Positions 19,452-28,211 of a stretch of DNA of 64,000 nt are shown in pieces. Below the pieces are notes generated by a model, which had not been told where the DNA came from, ran no database searches, and saw nothing but the letters and a program-made list of their open reading frames with translations. Made by a program: the position numbers and the translations under genes. Source of the stretch: Prescottella defluvii. Its GTDB lineage: Bacteria > Actinomycetota > Actinomycetes > Mycobacteriales > Mycobacteriaceae. Where the stretch lies: positions 124,001 through 188,000 of the forward strand of contig NZ_JPOC01000007.1 in the NCBI RefSeq assembly GCF_000738775.1, written 5' to 3'. Each line of letters begins with the position of its first letter. The first letter of the stretch is position 1.

Positions 19452-20137
19452 CACCGCGCCCGATCCCGCACCGCCACGAACACTGCACCGATCGACAGAA
19501 TCAGGGCCGGCAACGCCAGGTTGAGCAGCAGACTGTACCGGTAGTCGAAGTCGACACCCTGCGCCAGGATCGTGTTCTCCAGGTTGTACAGGTTCGCCAC
19601 CAGGCTTCCCGCCAGTGCGAGAGCCCCGACAACGCCGACCGTGAGGTCCCGGTCCAGCACACCCCACACGAGAACCCCCACCGCAATCGCCAACAGTGGG
19701 GTGAGTCCGCGGATCGTGAGGTTTCCGAGCAGGAGCGGCGACTGCGGTGCGGCCACCAGCGCTGCCACCAGCGCGCCGAACAAGACCGACCCGCAGACGG
19801 TGACGTGCGACGCCCGTACCCGGACCCCGGAACGCACCCCCCGCCGGACCACGTAGGTGGCAATCAGGCCGTAGACCACGGGAAGCGCGACCAGCCAGTA
19901 GATCGCGGCCGCGGTAGGATGTTGCAGCTGCCCGAGACCCGAAAGTCTTTCCAACGGTGTGGAAGCCGATTGCCACTCGCCGAACGGACGCTGGATGTAC
20001 AGCGGCATTGCGGCTACGACCACCACAGCCAAACCGGCCAGTGGAACCCATCTGCGTGGTCGAGCCGCCCGCGCTCGGCGTCGAGCAGCCACGACCACCG
20101 CCAGTAACTCGTTCGACCTGTCAGCCGAGGCGTCCAT
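19451..20137 (-). CDS. Multi-pass membrane protein paired with a regulator, 228 aa
   Basis: About six membrane segments are visible, among them WVPLAGLAVVVVAAMPLYI, IYWLVALPVVYGLIATYVV, VLFGALVAALVAAP, LLAIAVGVLVWGVL, VGALALAGSLVANLY and LLNLALPALILSIGAVFVAV. The cytoplasmic N-terminus is arginine-rich. I do not recognise a named family. The ATG at 20137 is preceded by GGGGGATCGCC and, 24 bp further up, by a near-perfect inverted repeat. The following regulator overlaps its stop codon. Confidence 0.8.
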   Translation of the reverse strand: MDASADRSNELLAVVVAARRRARAARPRRWVPLAGLAVVVVAAMPLYIQRPFGEWQSASTPLERLSGLGQLQHPTAAAIYWLVALPVVYGLIATYVVRRGVRSGVRVRASHVTVCGSVLFGALVAALVAAPQSPLLLGNLTIRGLTPLLAIAVGVLVWGVLDRDLTVGVVGALALAGSLVANLYNLENTILAQGVDFDYRYSLLLNLALPALILSIGAVFVAVRDRAR

Positions 20138-20160
20138 GGCGATCCCCCCATACCTTGTCG

Positions 20161-20199
20161 TTTGTGATGCAAACCCCCAATGCAGGTTTGCATCGCAAA
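20161..20199. promoter_or_regulatory. Inverted-repeat operator of the membrane-protein/regulator operon
   Basis: Two 15-base arms, TTTGTGATGCAAACC and GGTTTGCATCGCAAA, are complementary except at one position and are separated by nine bases. The site ends 24 bp upstream of the first start codon of the operon, which is where a repressor would act. The internal ATGCAAA/TTTGCAT sequences are AT-rich against the local GC content. Confidence 0.65.
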
Positions 20200-20375
20200 C
20201 CATGGAAGTCAATGGCGACGGGACGCTAAGGCGCCTGCTACGACACTGGACGGAACCGGTCCGTCCGGCTTCTGACGACAGCCTTTGCAGCACAACACGA
20301 CCCGGACCTCCTCATCTCCTGGCTCGCCTCGGACGACGGCGAGTCGGTCGTGGGCCGCCGCCCCGGTCACCGGCC

Positions 20376-20879
20376 TCAACTCTCGTGGTGCACGGTGACG
20401 GTGCCGTTCCGATCCCACACGGCGACGAGCAGCTGATCGGTGGGTTTGTCAGCGCCGATCGCGAAGTCGAGTGCGAGGACACGGTCCGCCGCCGCAGGAC
20501 TGACCGCGATGCCGACGAGGACCAGGTGGTCGAGGAAGACCTCGTCGGTGACAGCCGCTCGGGTCTGCACCCCGAACAAGTCGCACACCATCTCTTCCGG
20601 AATCTCCTCGAGATGGAACTCGCGAAACGACGAAGTTGTCGACCGGGGATCGGTCATCTCGTTAGCGAAAGCGGCGCGAGCCGCAGCGACCAGAGTCCGC
20701 ACGTCACCGAGAGCAGCTTCCGCCGTGTCGAGTTCGCCTTGGTTCAGGCTCCCATCGCCGTGAATCCAGTACCAGGCGCCCGTCCCGACTCCGTCAATGC
20801 CGGCGGGCAGCACGGCACCGGCCACCGGATCGCCGCCGAAATCGAGGCGCCCCGCGAACCTGCTGGTCAGTTGAGTCAT
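20376..20879 (-). CDS. Hypothetical protein, 167 aa
   Basis: A small acidic cytosolic protein without signal peptide or membrane segment. It starts MTQLTSRFAGRLDFGGDPV and ends with strands LDFAIGADKPTDQLLVAVW and GTVTVHHES. The pattern recalls short DUF2004-type proteins found near toxin-immunity loci, but I cannot confirm this. It is divergent from the next gene pair, with 91 bp between start codons. Confidence 0.6.
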   Translation of the reverse strand: MTQLTSRFAGRLDFGGDPVAGAVLPAGIDGVGTGAWYWIHGDGSLNQGELDTAEAALGDVRTLVAAARAAFANEMTDPRSTTSSFREFHLEEIPEEMVCDLFGVQTRAAVTDEVFLDHLVLVGIAVSPAAADRVLALDFAIGADKPTDQLLVAVWDRNGTVTVHHES

Positions 20880-20970
20880 GGTCCGATCGTGTCATCCAGG
20901 GCGCGCCCTGGGCCTTTCGCGGCTCCCGGTTCCCCTACACTGCGCTGGTTATGAATCGGCAGGACGACAA

Positions 20971-21507
20971 ATGATGACTTGCTATGAGGACGTCGAGAAC
21001 TCCGTTCGCCAGTGCGCAACCCGCGCCACGGCCGAGGCGCGAGTCGCGTTCGGGGTCGCGGTCACGCGGGAGTTCCTCGCTGCCAACAGCGTGGAAGCGG
21101 CAGCGGCAGTGGAGCTGACGCAGTCCGGAGCACGCGCCGTCAGCGCGGCCGCCGACGGGGTGGGTGCGGCGTCGGCCGGGCAGCTTCGGGCATGGATCGT
21201 GGAGATCGACGAAGGCGATCTGTCCGACGGCGACATGGATCCTGATCTCCTGCGCGCCATCATCGCGCTGGAGACGTGGGTCGCCTATCTGGAGCAGGGA
21301 TCGGCGGAGCAGATCGCCGCACTCGGCATCGCGCTGCTCGAGCAGGCGGACTTCGAGGCCGGTGGGGCACCGTTGGATGACTTCCTCGCCCCGACGGAGA
21401 CACGTCAGGCGTTCGAGCGCATTCGCGGCGCCCTGACCGAGCCGACGATGCGCGGAAGCGAACCGCAAGTCAGTCGAGGAGCACGATCGGACAAGGACCG
21501 CAGATGA
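20971..21507 (+). CDS. Hypothetical protein, 178 aa, coupled to a HEAT-like protein
   Basis: A mostly helical, acidic protein: ENSVRQCATRATAEARVAFG, EAAAAVELTQSGARAVSAAAD, and DPDLLRAIIALETWVAYLEQG. No known family is recognised. Either of two adjacent ATG codons (20971, 20974) could start it, after GCAGGACG. Its stop overlaps the start of the next gene by four bases (ATGA), so the two are made together. Confidence 0.68.
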   Translation: MMTCYEDVENSVRQCATRATAEARVAFGVAVTREFLAANSVEAAAAVELTQSGARAVSAAADGVGAASAGQLRAWIVEIDEGDLSDGDMDPDLLRAIIALETWVAYLEQGSAEQIAALGIALLEQADFEAGGAPLDDFLAPTETRQAFERIRGALTEPTMRGSEPQVSRGARSDKDRR

Positions 21508-22685
21508 GTGACTGGGCCCGACTCTTCCACGCGTACGCGGTGGCAACGGACACGCCGGCACATCTGGCGGCGCTGGTCGGCGCCGACGAGACGGCCTTCT
21601 CGACGGCGATGGAGCATCTGTACAGCGCGGTGCTGCATCAGGGCACCATCTACCCGGCAACGGTACCCGCCGTTGCCGCTGCCGCGCAGGCTGTCTCGTT
21701 CTGGAGTGGCGATGCGGATCCGAGGACCGCATCGGTGCGTCTGCCTGCGCTGGTGGATTTCCTCGAGGCCGCGGGCGAAAGCCTGACCCTGGCCGGGGAG
21801 TTGTTCGAGGACGGGGTCGTACCGCCGTCCGCGGAGGAGGAACGCGAGTTCTTCGAGGCGCTGGCATCCGACGACGAAGAAGAATCGGCGGAGGCGTGGG
21901 AGTCGCCTGTGGCCGGTGTGCTCATGGCCCTCGCCGTCCCGGCGCTGCGGGAGCAGACGGACCCGGTCCTGGAGGCGTTGCTTCGGTTCATGCGATCGGG
22001 GGTCGACGCCCACAAGGCCGGTGCGGTGGGCGCGCTGGCGCGGTGGAACAGCACCGCGACATCTCCGTATCAGCGGCGGGTCGCCGCGGCGCTGTCCGTC
22101 TTCGCGGACAGCGCGACGGAGCGTGACGACCGCGCCGCAACGGTTCTCGCTCTCGGCATCGTCGGAGCCGATGTCAGCGGCTGGCTCACCGACGCAGATC
22201 CTGCGATCCGGGCATGTGCCGCCCTGCATCTGCCGTCGTCCGGACAGGCGGCCGAGGAACTCGTCCGTGCGCTGACTCGGCCGCAGGAGGCCGACGAGTG
22301 GTTCGAGCGCAAGCCGAGCAGCTTTCCCATGCACGTCCGGTTCACCCTGCTGCACTCGCTCCTGCAACGCGATACGCCCTTCGCCGCAATCGTGCCGGCA
22401 GCCGTTGCGATAGTGCAGCTTTCGACGCCGTATACGGCCGACAACGACTGGGGACCGTTGCTTCGTGCCGCCTTCCCGGAGGTCGAATTCGTTCCGGGCG
22501 AGTACCCGCCCGCACCGGCGGACATCGATGCGCCGCAGCGACAGTTCCTCACGGCTCTGGTGGAGAACGAGAAGCTGTGGGGAACGAACATCGGCAACGC
22601 AGGTCTGGCACTCATGCGCGTCGGCCTGCCGTACGACCGAGACGCAATCACGCTGCTGCTCAACGACAAGGCCGTGGACGAGTGA
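21504..22685 (+). CDS. HEAT-repeat-like protein, 393 aa
   Basis: An all-helical repeat protein with a run of amphipathic pairs in the middle (about 120-260): GVLMALAVPALREQTDPVLEALLRFMRS, VGALARWNS, RDDRAATVLALGIVGADVSG and DPAIRACAALHLPS resemble degenerate HEAT repeats. The N-terminus, MSDWARLFHAYAVATDTPAHLAALVG, matches a type of actinomycete protein that I know only as hypothetical. Such solenoid proteins often bind other proteins, and in this setting (small acidic neighbours, translational coupling) an immunity or adaptor role is possible but unproven. Confidence 0.7.
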   Translation: MSDWARLFHAYAVATDTPAHLAALVGADETAFSTAMEHLYSAVLHQGTIYPATVPAVAAAAQAVSFWSGDADPRTASVRLPALVDFLEAAGESLTLAGELFEDGVVPPSAEEEREFFEALASDDEEESAEAWESPVAGVLMALAVPALREQTDPVLEALLRFMRSGVDAHKAGAVGALARWNSTATSPYQRRVAAALSVFADSATERDDRAATVLALGIVGADVSGWLTDADPAIRACAALHLPSSGQAAEELVRALTRPQEADEWFERKPSSFPMHVRFTLLHSLLQRDTPFAAIVPAAVAIVQLSTPYTADNDWGPLLRAAFPEVEFVPGEYPPAPADIDAPQRQFLTALVENEKLWGTNIGNAGLALMRVGLPYDRDAITLLLNDKAVDE

Positions 22686-22790
22686 CGCCGGCCGAGACCA
22701 CCGCCTCGGCGTCGATCGGGGCACCGAGGCCTTCGGCGACCTCACGCACGCCACCAACCTGTTTCGGATGACTCGACCGTCGGAGGTGTC

Positions 22791-23462
22791 TCAGCCGATC
22801 TCGTCCCGACGTAGATACGCCAGCACGGCCAGCACCCGACGATTCGTGTCGTCGGTCGGCGGCAGCACCAGTTTGTTGAAGATGTTGCCGACATGCTTAC
22901 CCACAGCCGATTCGGTGATGAACAACTGCGCGGCGATCGCCGCATTCGAATGTCCCTCCGCGATCGAGGCGAGCACCTCGCGTTCTCGTGGCGACAACTG
23001 CGCCAACGGATCCCGCCGGCGCCGAAACAACTGCTGTATGACCATCGGGTCGATGACGGTGCCGCCGGCAACCACTTGACGCAGAGTGGAGACGAACTCC
23101 TCGACATCGACGATGCGATCCTTCAGCAGATACCCGACCCGCCCACCCTCCGCACCCATGAGTTCGTCGGCGTAGCTCAATTCGACATACTGGCTCAGCG
23201 CAACCACGGCAAGCCCCGGATAGGTTCGTCGCAGCGCCACCGCTGCGCGCAATCCCTCGTCGGTGAAACCTGGCGGCATCCGCACGTCGGTCACAACCAG
23301 GTCCGGACGGTGCTCGGCGACAGCAGATTCCAGTTCCACGGCATCGGGGACCGCGGCCACGACCTCGAACCCGAATCGTTCGAGCATCGCGGCGAGGCTT
23401 TCGCGCAGCAGTGCACCATCCTCGGCGAGGACCACTCGCACGGCAGTCAGTTCTCGATCCAC
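22791..23462 (-). CDS. NarL/LuxR-type response regulator, 223 aa
   Basis: The receiver domain (about 8-125) has the acidic pair in VLAEDGALLRESL, phospho-acceptor D59 in DLVVTDVRMPP, and K in YLLKDRI. The LuxR-type HTH (about 155-215) contains LSPREREVLASIAEGHSNAAIAA and ITESAVGKHVGNIFNKL. It is transcribed after the histidine kinase; the GTG start at 23462 overlaps the kinase stop by 16 bases. It probably regulates the ABC exporter operon on the other side of the kinase. Confidence 0.92.
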   Translation of the reverse strand: MDRELTAVRVVLAEDGALLRESLAAMLERFGFEVVAAVPDAVELESAVAEHRPDLVVTDVRMPPGFTDEGLRAAVALRRTYPGLAVVALSQYVELSYADELMGAEGGRVGYLLKDRIVDVEEFVSTLRQVVAGGTVIDPMVIQQLFRRRRDPLAQLSPREREVLASIAEGHSNAAIAAQLFITESAVGKHVGNIFNKLVLPPTDDTNRRVLAVLAYLRRDEIG

Positions 23463-24781
23463 GGCAACTCCACACGGACGACGGTGGGCCCGCCAGGCGG
23501 GCTGGACAGGAGCATTCTGCCGTCGACCGCCGCGACCCGGTCGGCCAGACCTGTCAGACCGCTCCCGCGTTCCGGATCCGCACCGCCGCAGCCGTCGTCC
23601 ACGACCTCGACGACCAGCAGGTCCCCGGCTCGTCGGACAGCCACGTCGACGGCCGTCGCATCTGCATGCTTGGCGACGTTGTTGAGCGCCTCGACCACCA
23701 CGAAGTACGCGGCGACCTCGACGTCCGGGGCGGGGCGGGATGGCAGGTCCGCGGTGACGCCGACCGGGGCCACGAAGTCCTCGGTCAGCGCCCGCAACGC
23801 GTCGGGCAGGCCGCGGTCGGTGAGGACCCTGGGGTGGATTCCCCGGATGAGTTGCCGCAGTTCCGCCATCAGTTCCTTGGCCTGATCATGCGCCTGCGAC
23901 ACGCTTTTCGCGGCTGCAGAATCCGGTGGGAGGTCAAGTTTGGCCATACCCAAATGCAAGGTGAGGTTGACGAGCAGCGACTGCGCGCCGTCGTGCAGGT
24001 CCCGCTCGATCCTGCGCCGCTCCGCCTCGAAAGAATCGACCAGCCGGGCCCGGGAGCGGGACACCTCCACAAGTCGTGCGCGAAGCGCGTCCGGGTCGTC
24101 GCCGCACAACAACGACCGGGCGAACGCACCGTGCAGTCCCGCGACCAGAGCACTCACGTACGGGATCGCCGGGAGCAGGAGCAGACCTGCGATCGAGTAC
24201 GGAACGGCCTGGTCGACCGACGTGATCTGGCTGAAGCCGAGCGCCACTGCCTCGCCGCCGTCACCCACCACCAGGGGACTCACCACCATCACCACGATGA
24301 GCCCGACGATCACCGCACCCGAGATCCACAAGGCGGGCACCACGGTGAGCAGCAGGAACGTGTAGCCGAGTTCCCGCCATGTCGCGGCCTCGGTGTAGCG
24401 GGTGCGCACCCACGCCCACAGGCCCGCTGCCGGAGGGTCACGGTGAGCCGAGGGCGCCCGGTCGCGGCTCACCAGGCGCAGGCGCGTGCGTTCCAGGGCT
24501 GCCAGCGGTATCGCCACCAACGGGCCGAGCCCGAACACCAGCACTGCGCCGAGGACGCCGAGGAACAGCACTCTGCCGAGCGGTTGCGGATACATGCCGC
24601 CGTCGGCCCATACGGCCAGCACGAGCCACGGGACGCAGAACGCTGCGAAGGGCAACGCCACCACACACACCACCGGGACGGTGGTCAGCACATACGCCAG
24701 CGACCGCCACGGCCATCCGGTCAGCAGGAAGCGCCGCCGTGTGATCGCGGTGAGCACCGTGGTCGGTTCATCGGAGGACAC
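23447..24781 (-). CDS. Sensor histidine kinase, HisKA_3 / NarL partner type, 444 aa
   Basis: At least five hydrophobic segments occupy residues 25-215 (a membrane-embedded sensor without a large external domain). The dimerisation helix with the phospho-histidine follows in RRRIERDLHDGAQSLLVNL (H263), then an HATPase domain with ALNNVAKHADAT, VVDDGCGG and GSGLTGLADRV. The GTG start at 24781 has no ATG alternative nearby. It is divergent from the ABC exporter genes over a 132-bp gap, the usual arrangement for systems that sense envelope stress or antibiotics and induce their own exporter. Confidence 0.9.
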   Translation of the reverse strand: MSSDEPTTVLTAITRRRFLLTGWPWRSLAYVLTTVPVVCVVALPFAAFCVPWLVLAVWADGGMYPQPLGRVLFLGVLGAVLVFGLGPLVAIPLAALERTRLRLVSRDRAPSAHRDPPAAGLWAWVRTRYTEAATWRELGYTFLLLTVVPALWISGAVIVGLIVVMVVSPLVVGDGGEAVALGFSQITSVDQAVPYSIAGLLLLPAIPYVSALVAGLHGAFARSLLCGDDPDALRARLVEVSRSRARLVDSFEAERRRIERDLHDGAQSLLVNLTLHLGMAKLDLPPDSAAAKSVSQAHDQAKELMAELRQLIRGIHPRVLTDRGLPDALRALTEDFVAPVGVTADLPSRPAPDVEVAAYFVVVEALNNVAKHADATAVDVAVRRAGDLLVVEVVDDGCGGADPERGSGLTGLADRVAAVDGRMLLSSPPGGPTVVRVELPWIEN

Positions 24782-24913
24782 CGAGTGAGCCTATCGACGC
24801 GGCCAGGGCTTCAGGATGAGGCGGAATGCAGCCGAAAGGTGGTGCTGGCACCACCTTCGATCCGCCACGTGGACCCAGTGCCCGCACCACCGGTCGAGTG
24901 GTCAGCTGAAGTC

Positions 24914-25801
24914 ATGCAACTGGAGCTGACCAACGTCACCAAAACCTATCGGGGTAAACAGGCCGTCGCCGACGTCAGCCTACGGATCGGGCCCGGGGTT
25001 CTCGGCCTCCTCGGCCCCAACGGAGCCGGCAAGTCGTCGCTGATGCGCATTCTCGCCACGATCACCCGCCCGACCACCGGTACGGTCATGTGGAACGGTA
25101 CCGACATCGTCGCCCGGTCGGAGCCGCTCCGACGCGTCCTCGGCTACCTCCCGCAGGATTTCGGCGTCTACCCGAATCTCAGTGCCGGGGAGTTTCTTCG
25201 GTATCTCGCCGCCGTCAAAGGTCTGACTGCGCGGTCAGCCAGGGAGCGTGTCGACGAACTGCTCGAACTCGTCAACCTGACGGACACGGGATCGCGGCGG
25301 GTGGGTACGTTCTCCGGCGGAATGCGCCAGCGTGTCGGTATCGCGCAGGCACTCCTGGGCAACCCCGAGCTTCTCATCGTCGACGAACCGACGGTCGGAC
25401 TGGATCCCGAGGAACGCATGCGGTTCCGCAACCTGCTCGGGGAGCTGGCGAACGACCGGATCGTCATCCTGTCCACTCACGTCGTGTCGGACATCGAAGC
25501 GATCGCCGACGACATCGCGATCCTCACCGCCGGCGAACTACGTCGGCGTGGCACCCCCGAGGAGCTTCTCCGTTCCGCGGAGGGTCTGGTGTGGGAGGCG
25601 ATGGTGCCCGTCGATCTGGTGGCCGAGATCCGGCAACGAGCGACGATAACCCGCACGGTCCGAACAGCACAGGGCGTGCGTGTCCGTGCGGTCGCCCATA
25701 CACCTCCGATGCCGGGGGCTCGTCCTGTCGAACCCGATCTCGAAGACGCGTACGTCAACGCGGTTCACAGCCCGATGGCGCCGGCCGGGGTGACCCGATG
25801 A
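24914..25801 (+). CDS. ABC transporter ATP-binding protein, 295 aa
   Basis: A complete ABC ATPase: Walker A GLLGPNGAGKSSL, Q-loop YLPQDFG, signature FSGGMRQRVGIA, Walker B LLIVDEPTVGLDPEE and switch ILSTHVV. The length and C-terminal extension fit the antibiotic/bacitracin-type (BcrA-like, DrrA-like) exporters. The ATG at 24914 is chosen because the domain starts right there (MQLELTNVTKTY); upstream sequence in frame is not coding-like. The stop overlaps the permease start (ATGA). Confidence 0.92.
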   Translation: MQLELTNVTKTYRGKQAVADVSLRIGPGVLGLLGPNGAGKSSLMRILATITRPTTGTVMWNGTDIVARSEPLRRVLGYLPQDFGVYPNLSAGEFLRYLAAVKGLTARSARERVDELLELVNLTDTGSRRVGTFSGGMRQRVGIAQALLGNPELLIVDEPTVGLDPEERMRFRNLLGELANDRIVILSTHVVSDIEAIADDIAILTAGELRRRGTPEELLRSAEGLVWEAMVPVDLVAEIRQRATITRTVRTAQGVRVRAVAHTPPMPGARPVEPDLEDAYVNAVHSPMAPAGVTR

Positions 25802-27336
25802 CCGGCACCGTCGCTGCCGTCGCGACGGCAGACTTCCGGGATCGTTCGCGGCGTCCCGCGTTCCTGGTGACGGTGCTCGGCGCTGTCGCACTCGGCTATG
25901 TGGCCGTCCCGCCTGTCTCTGCGACGTACGCGATGGTCAAGGTCGGATCGTTCCGGGGACTGTACGACAGCGCGTACATCGGCATGTTGCTCGCCATGAT
26001 CGGCAGCCTGTGGTTGCCGCTGTTCGGGTTCTACGTCGTCCGCAGCAGCATCGCGCGCGACATTTCCACCGGCGTAGGCGAAATGCTGTCGGCCTCCCCG
26101 TTGCGCACGCCGATGTATCTGCTGGGCAAGTATCTGAGCAACCTGACGGTGCTCGCGGCGATGGCCGCCGCACTCGCCCTGATCGCACCCGTGATGCAGC
26201 TCCTCCGCGGGGAATCCACGAGCCTCGACATGACGGGACTCTGGCTTCCGCTCGTGGTGTTCTGCCTTCCTGTCCTGACCGTGGCCGCAGCGGCCGCCGT
26301 CGTCTTCGAAACGGTCCCGTTCTTGCGGGGTGGTGCGGGAAACATACTGTGGTTCTTCGTGTATCCGTCGATGTTCCTCGCCGGGATTCCACTGGTCTAC
26401 GGATCGGCTACCGCAAGTTTCCAGGCCGACCTGGCGGCGCAGCACCCCGGCATGGATGACGAGATCTCGATCGGACTCACCGCGGAACCGGGTGCGCTCG
26501 GGCGGTTCACGTGGTCCGGGATGGACATCGACGCGACTCTCGTCGCGGCGAGTGCGGGGCTGATCGCGGCCTCGACGCTCGTCGCCATCCTTCCCGCCCT
26601 CTGGTTCGGCCGGTTCGATCCCTCACGGCAGCAACGCTCTCCCGCGACCACGTCTGCCGTACCCGCAACCGAGGCACCCGCTGCACCGGCGTTCTCACAG
26701 GATCCGCGAACACTGCCGTCGGCCGAGCGTGGACAGGCGTTCCCGGGTTTGCTGCTCGGCGAGGTGCGCATCCATCTCGGAAGCGTGTCGCGGTGGTGGT
26801 GGCTCACACTCGCAATCGTGACGACCGCAGCCCTGGTCGTTCCCGCTGATCGCGTCGGCACCGCACTGCTCTTCGCGTGGTTGTTGCCGGTGCTGTTGTG
26901 GTCCCGTCTCGGGACACTCACCTACGAACAAGGCGTCGCTCCCCTTGTAGAGTGCGGTATCTCGTCTCGCATCAGGCTCGCCGCCGAGTGGGGTGCAGGC
27001 GTGCTCATCGCGGTCATCGCAGGTGTCGGCCCGCTGGTGCAGATGCTCCTCGCAGCGGACGCGACCGGAGTCGCCGCCTGGGTTGCGGGTGCGACGGCGA
27101 TTCCTGCCCTTGCGCTGCTGATCGGGTCGATCGGCCGGGGCGCACGCGTGTTCCAGGCTGTCTACCTGGTGATCTGGTACGCCGTGCTCAACGGGGTCGC
27201 AGCGGTCGACGTCATCGGCGCGCTCCGCACCGATGGGTCGCTCAACGGCCCGTCCCCACTGTTGTCCCTCGTCGTCAGCGCCGTGCTGATCGCCGCCACC
27301 GTACTCGTTCAGGAGATTCGCCATGCCCGTCGTTGA
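25798..27336 (+). CDS. ABC transporter permease, 512 aa
   Basis: An integral membrane protein with about twelve hydrophobic segments in two halves separated by a hydrophilic stretch around 280-320 (SRQQRSPATTSAVPATEAPA). It begins MTGTVAAVATADFRDRSRRP, a cytoplasmic amphipathic start typical of ABC-2 type permeases. It partners the ATPase encoded directly upstream (4-base overlap) and overlaps the lipoprotein gene by 14 bases. The substrate is not evident. Confidence 0.88.
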   Translation: MTGTVAAVATADFRDRSRRPAFLVTVLGAVALGYVAVPPVSATYAMVKVGSFRGLYDSAYIGMLLAMIGSLWLPLFGFYVVRSSIARDISTGVGEMLSASPLRTPMYLLGKYLSNLTVLAAMAAALALIAPVMQLLRGESTSLDMTGLWLPLVVFCLPVLTVAAAAAVVFETVPFLRGGAGNILWFFVYPSMFLAGIPLVYGSATASFQADLAAQHPGMDDEISIGLTAEPGALGRFTWSGMDIDATLVAASAGLIAASTLVAILPALWFGRFDPSRQQRSPATTSAVPATEAPAAPAFSQDPRTLPSAERGQAFPGLLLGEVRIHLGSVSRWWWLTLAIVTTAALVVPADRVGTALLFAWLLPVLLWSRLGTLTYEQGVAPLVECGISSRIRLAAEWGAGVLIAVIAGVGPLVQMLLAADATGVAAWVAGATAIPALALLIGSIGRGARVFQAVYLVIWYAVLNGVAAVDVIGALRTDGSLNGPSPLLSLVVSAVLIAATVLVQEIRHARR

Positions 27337-27964
27337 AACCGCACGCCGGAAGATCCGCCTCGCCGTCGGTGTTGCGGCACTGGCACTCTCGTCCGTGACA
27401 CTCGCCGGCTGCACTACCGATTCGACGAGTCACGAACAGCGGAAGGACCGCTACGGCGGCGCCCCGTCCGTCACAATCGATTTCGATGATGCGGGTGCAA
27501 AACAGATCGGTGTCACCACCGCGGCCCTGAGCGCCCGGGTGATCGGCTCCGACCGCGACGACATCGAGATCCGGCGCTCCTTCGAGTTCACCGACGGCGA
27601 CAAGCCCGAGGAACGCATCGCCAGCGACGGGTCCGATCTGATGATCAGCGCGAGTTGCCCCGACAGATTCGCCGTCGGCAGCCCCACCTGCATCGCCCGC
27701 TACGAGATCGCCGTCCCCTACGGGACTGCCGTCCAAGGAAATTCGATATCCGGCGAACTGACGGTGACCGATACCCGTGCCGCCGTCGATCTCAATTCCC
27801 GCCACGGTGACGTTACGCTGGTCGCGGGCCCGGGCGGATACGCGGTGGACGCCGCGTCGGCGACGGGGACAAGTACCATCGAGGTACCGCAAGATCCCGC
27901 GGGGATCCCGGTGCGCCTACGGTCCGGAGATGGCGCCGTCTCCGCAACGACGGCCCCTCGCTGA
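27323..27964 (+). CDS. Secreted lipoprotein, 213 aa, in the ABC exporter operon
   Basis: The N-terminus is a lipoprotein signal: basic ETARRKIR, hydrophobic core, and lipobox LAGC with C30 as the lipidated residue. The mature part is rich in short beta-strands (RYEIAVPYGTAVQGNSISGELTV, AVDLNSRHGDVTLVAG, GTSTIEVPQDPAGIPVRLRSGDGAVSA), the pattern of DUF4097-like beta-helix proteins. The start overlaps the permease end by 14 bases. It may act outside the membrane as an accessory or sensor protein for the exporter and two-component system. Confidence 0.82.
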   Translation: MPVVETARRKIRLAVGVAALALSSVTLAGCTTDSTSHEQRKDRYGGAPSVTIDFDDAGAKQIGVTTAALSARVIGSDRDDIEIRRSFEFTDGDKPEERIASDGSDLMISASCPDRFAVGSPTCIARYEIAVPYGTAVQGNSISGELTVTDTRAAVDLNSRHGDVTLVAGPGGYAVDAASATGTSTIEVPQDPAGIPVRLRSGDGAVSATTAPR

Positions 27965-28211
27965 GACGAGTTCCATTGCGCGCCTCGAGCAACTCAGCAA
28001 CCTCGAACCGGCGTCCGTAGGGCACCTTCGCCGCCTGCGCGACGTAGGCGCGGCCTGAGCGTCGCGCTTCGCTTGTCTTCGCTGCGAATCGACACCTGTT
28101 TCGCGATCCCCATCGTCACCCCTGCGCGACCGCACGCGACACCATCACGGACGCCGACGCGATCGCGGAGCCGTCGGCCGGCGTAGGTCGTGTGGCCGAC
28201 CGACGCGCTGG

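Noticed and set aside
22691-22710. Possible terminator GCCGAG...CTCGGC after the HEAT-like gene
   Set aside because: The six-base stem has no T-run and is common in GC-rich DNA; not enough support.
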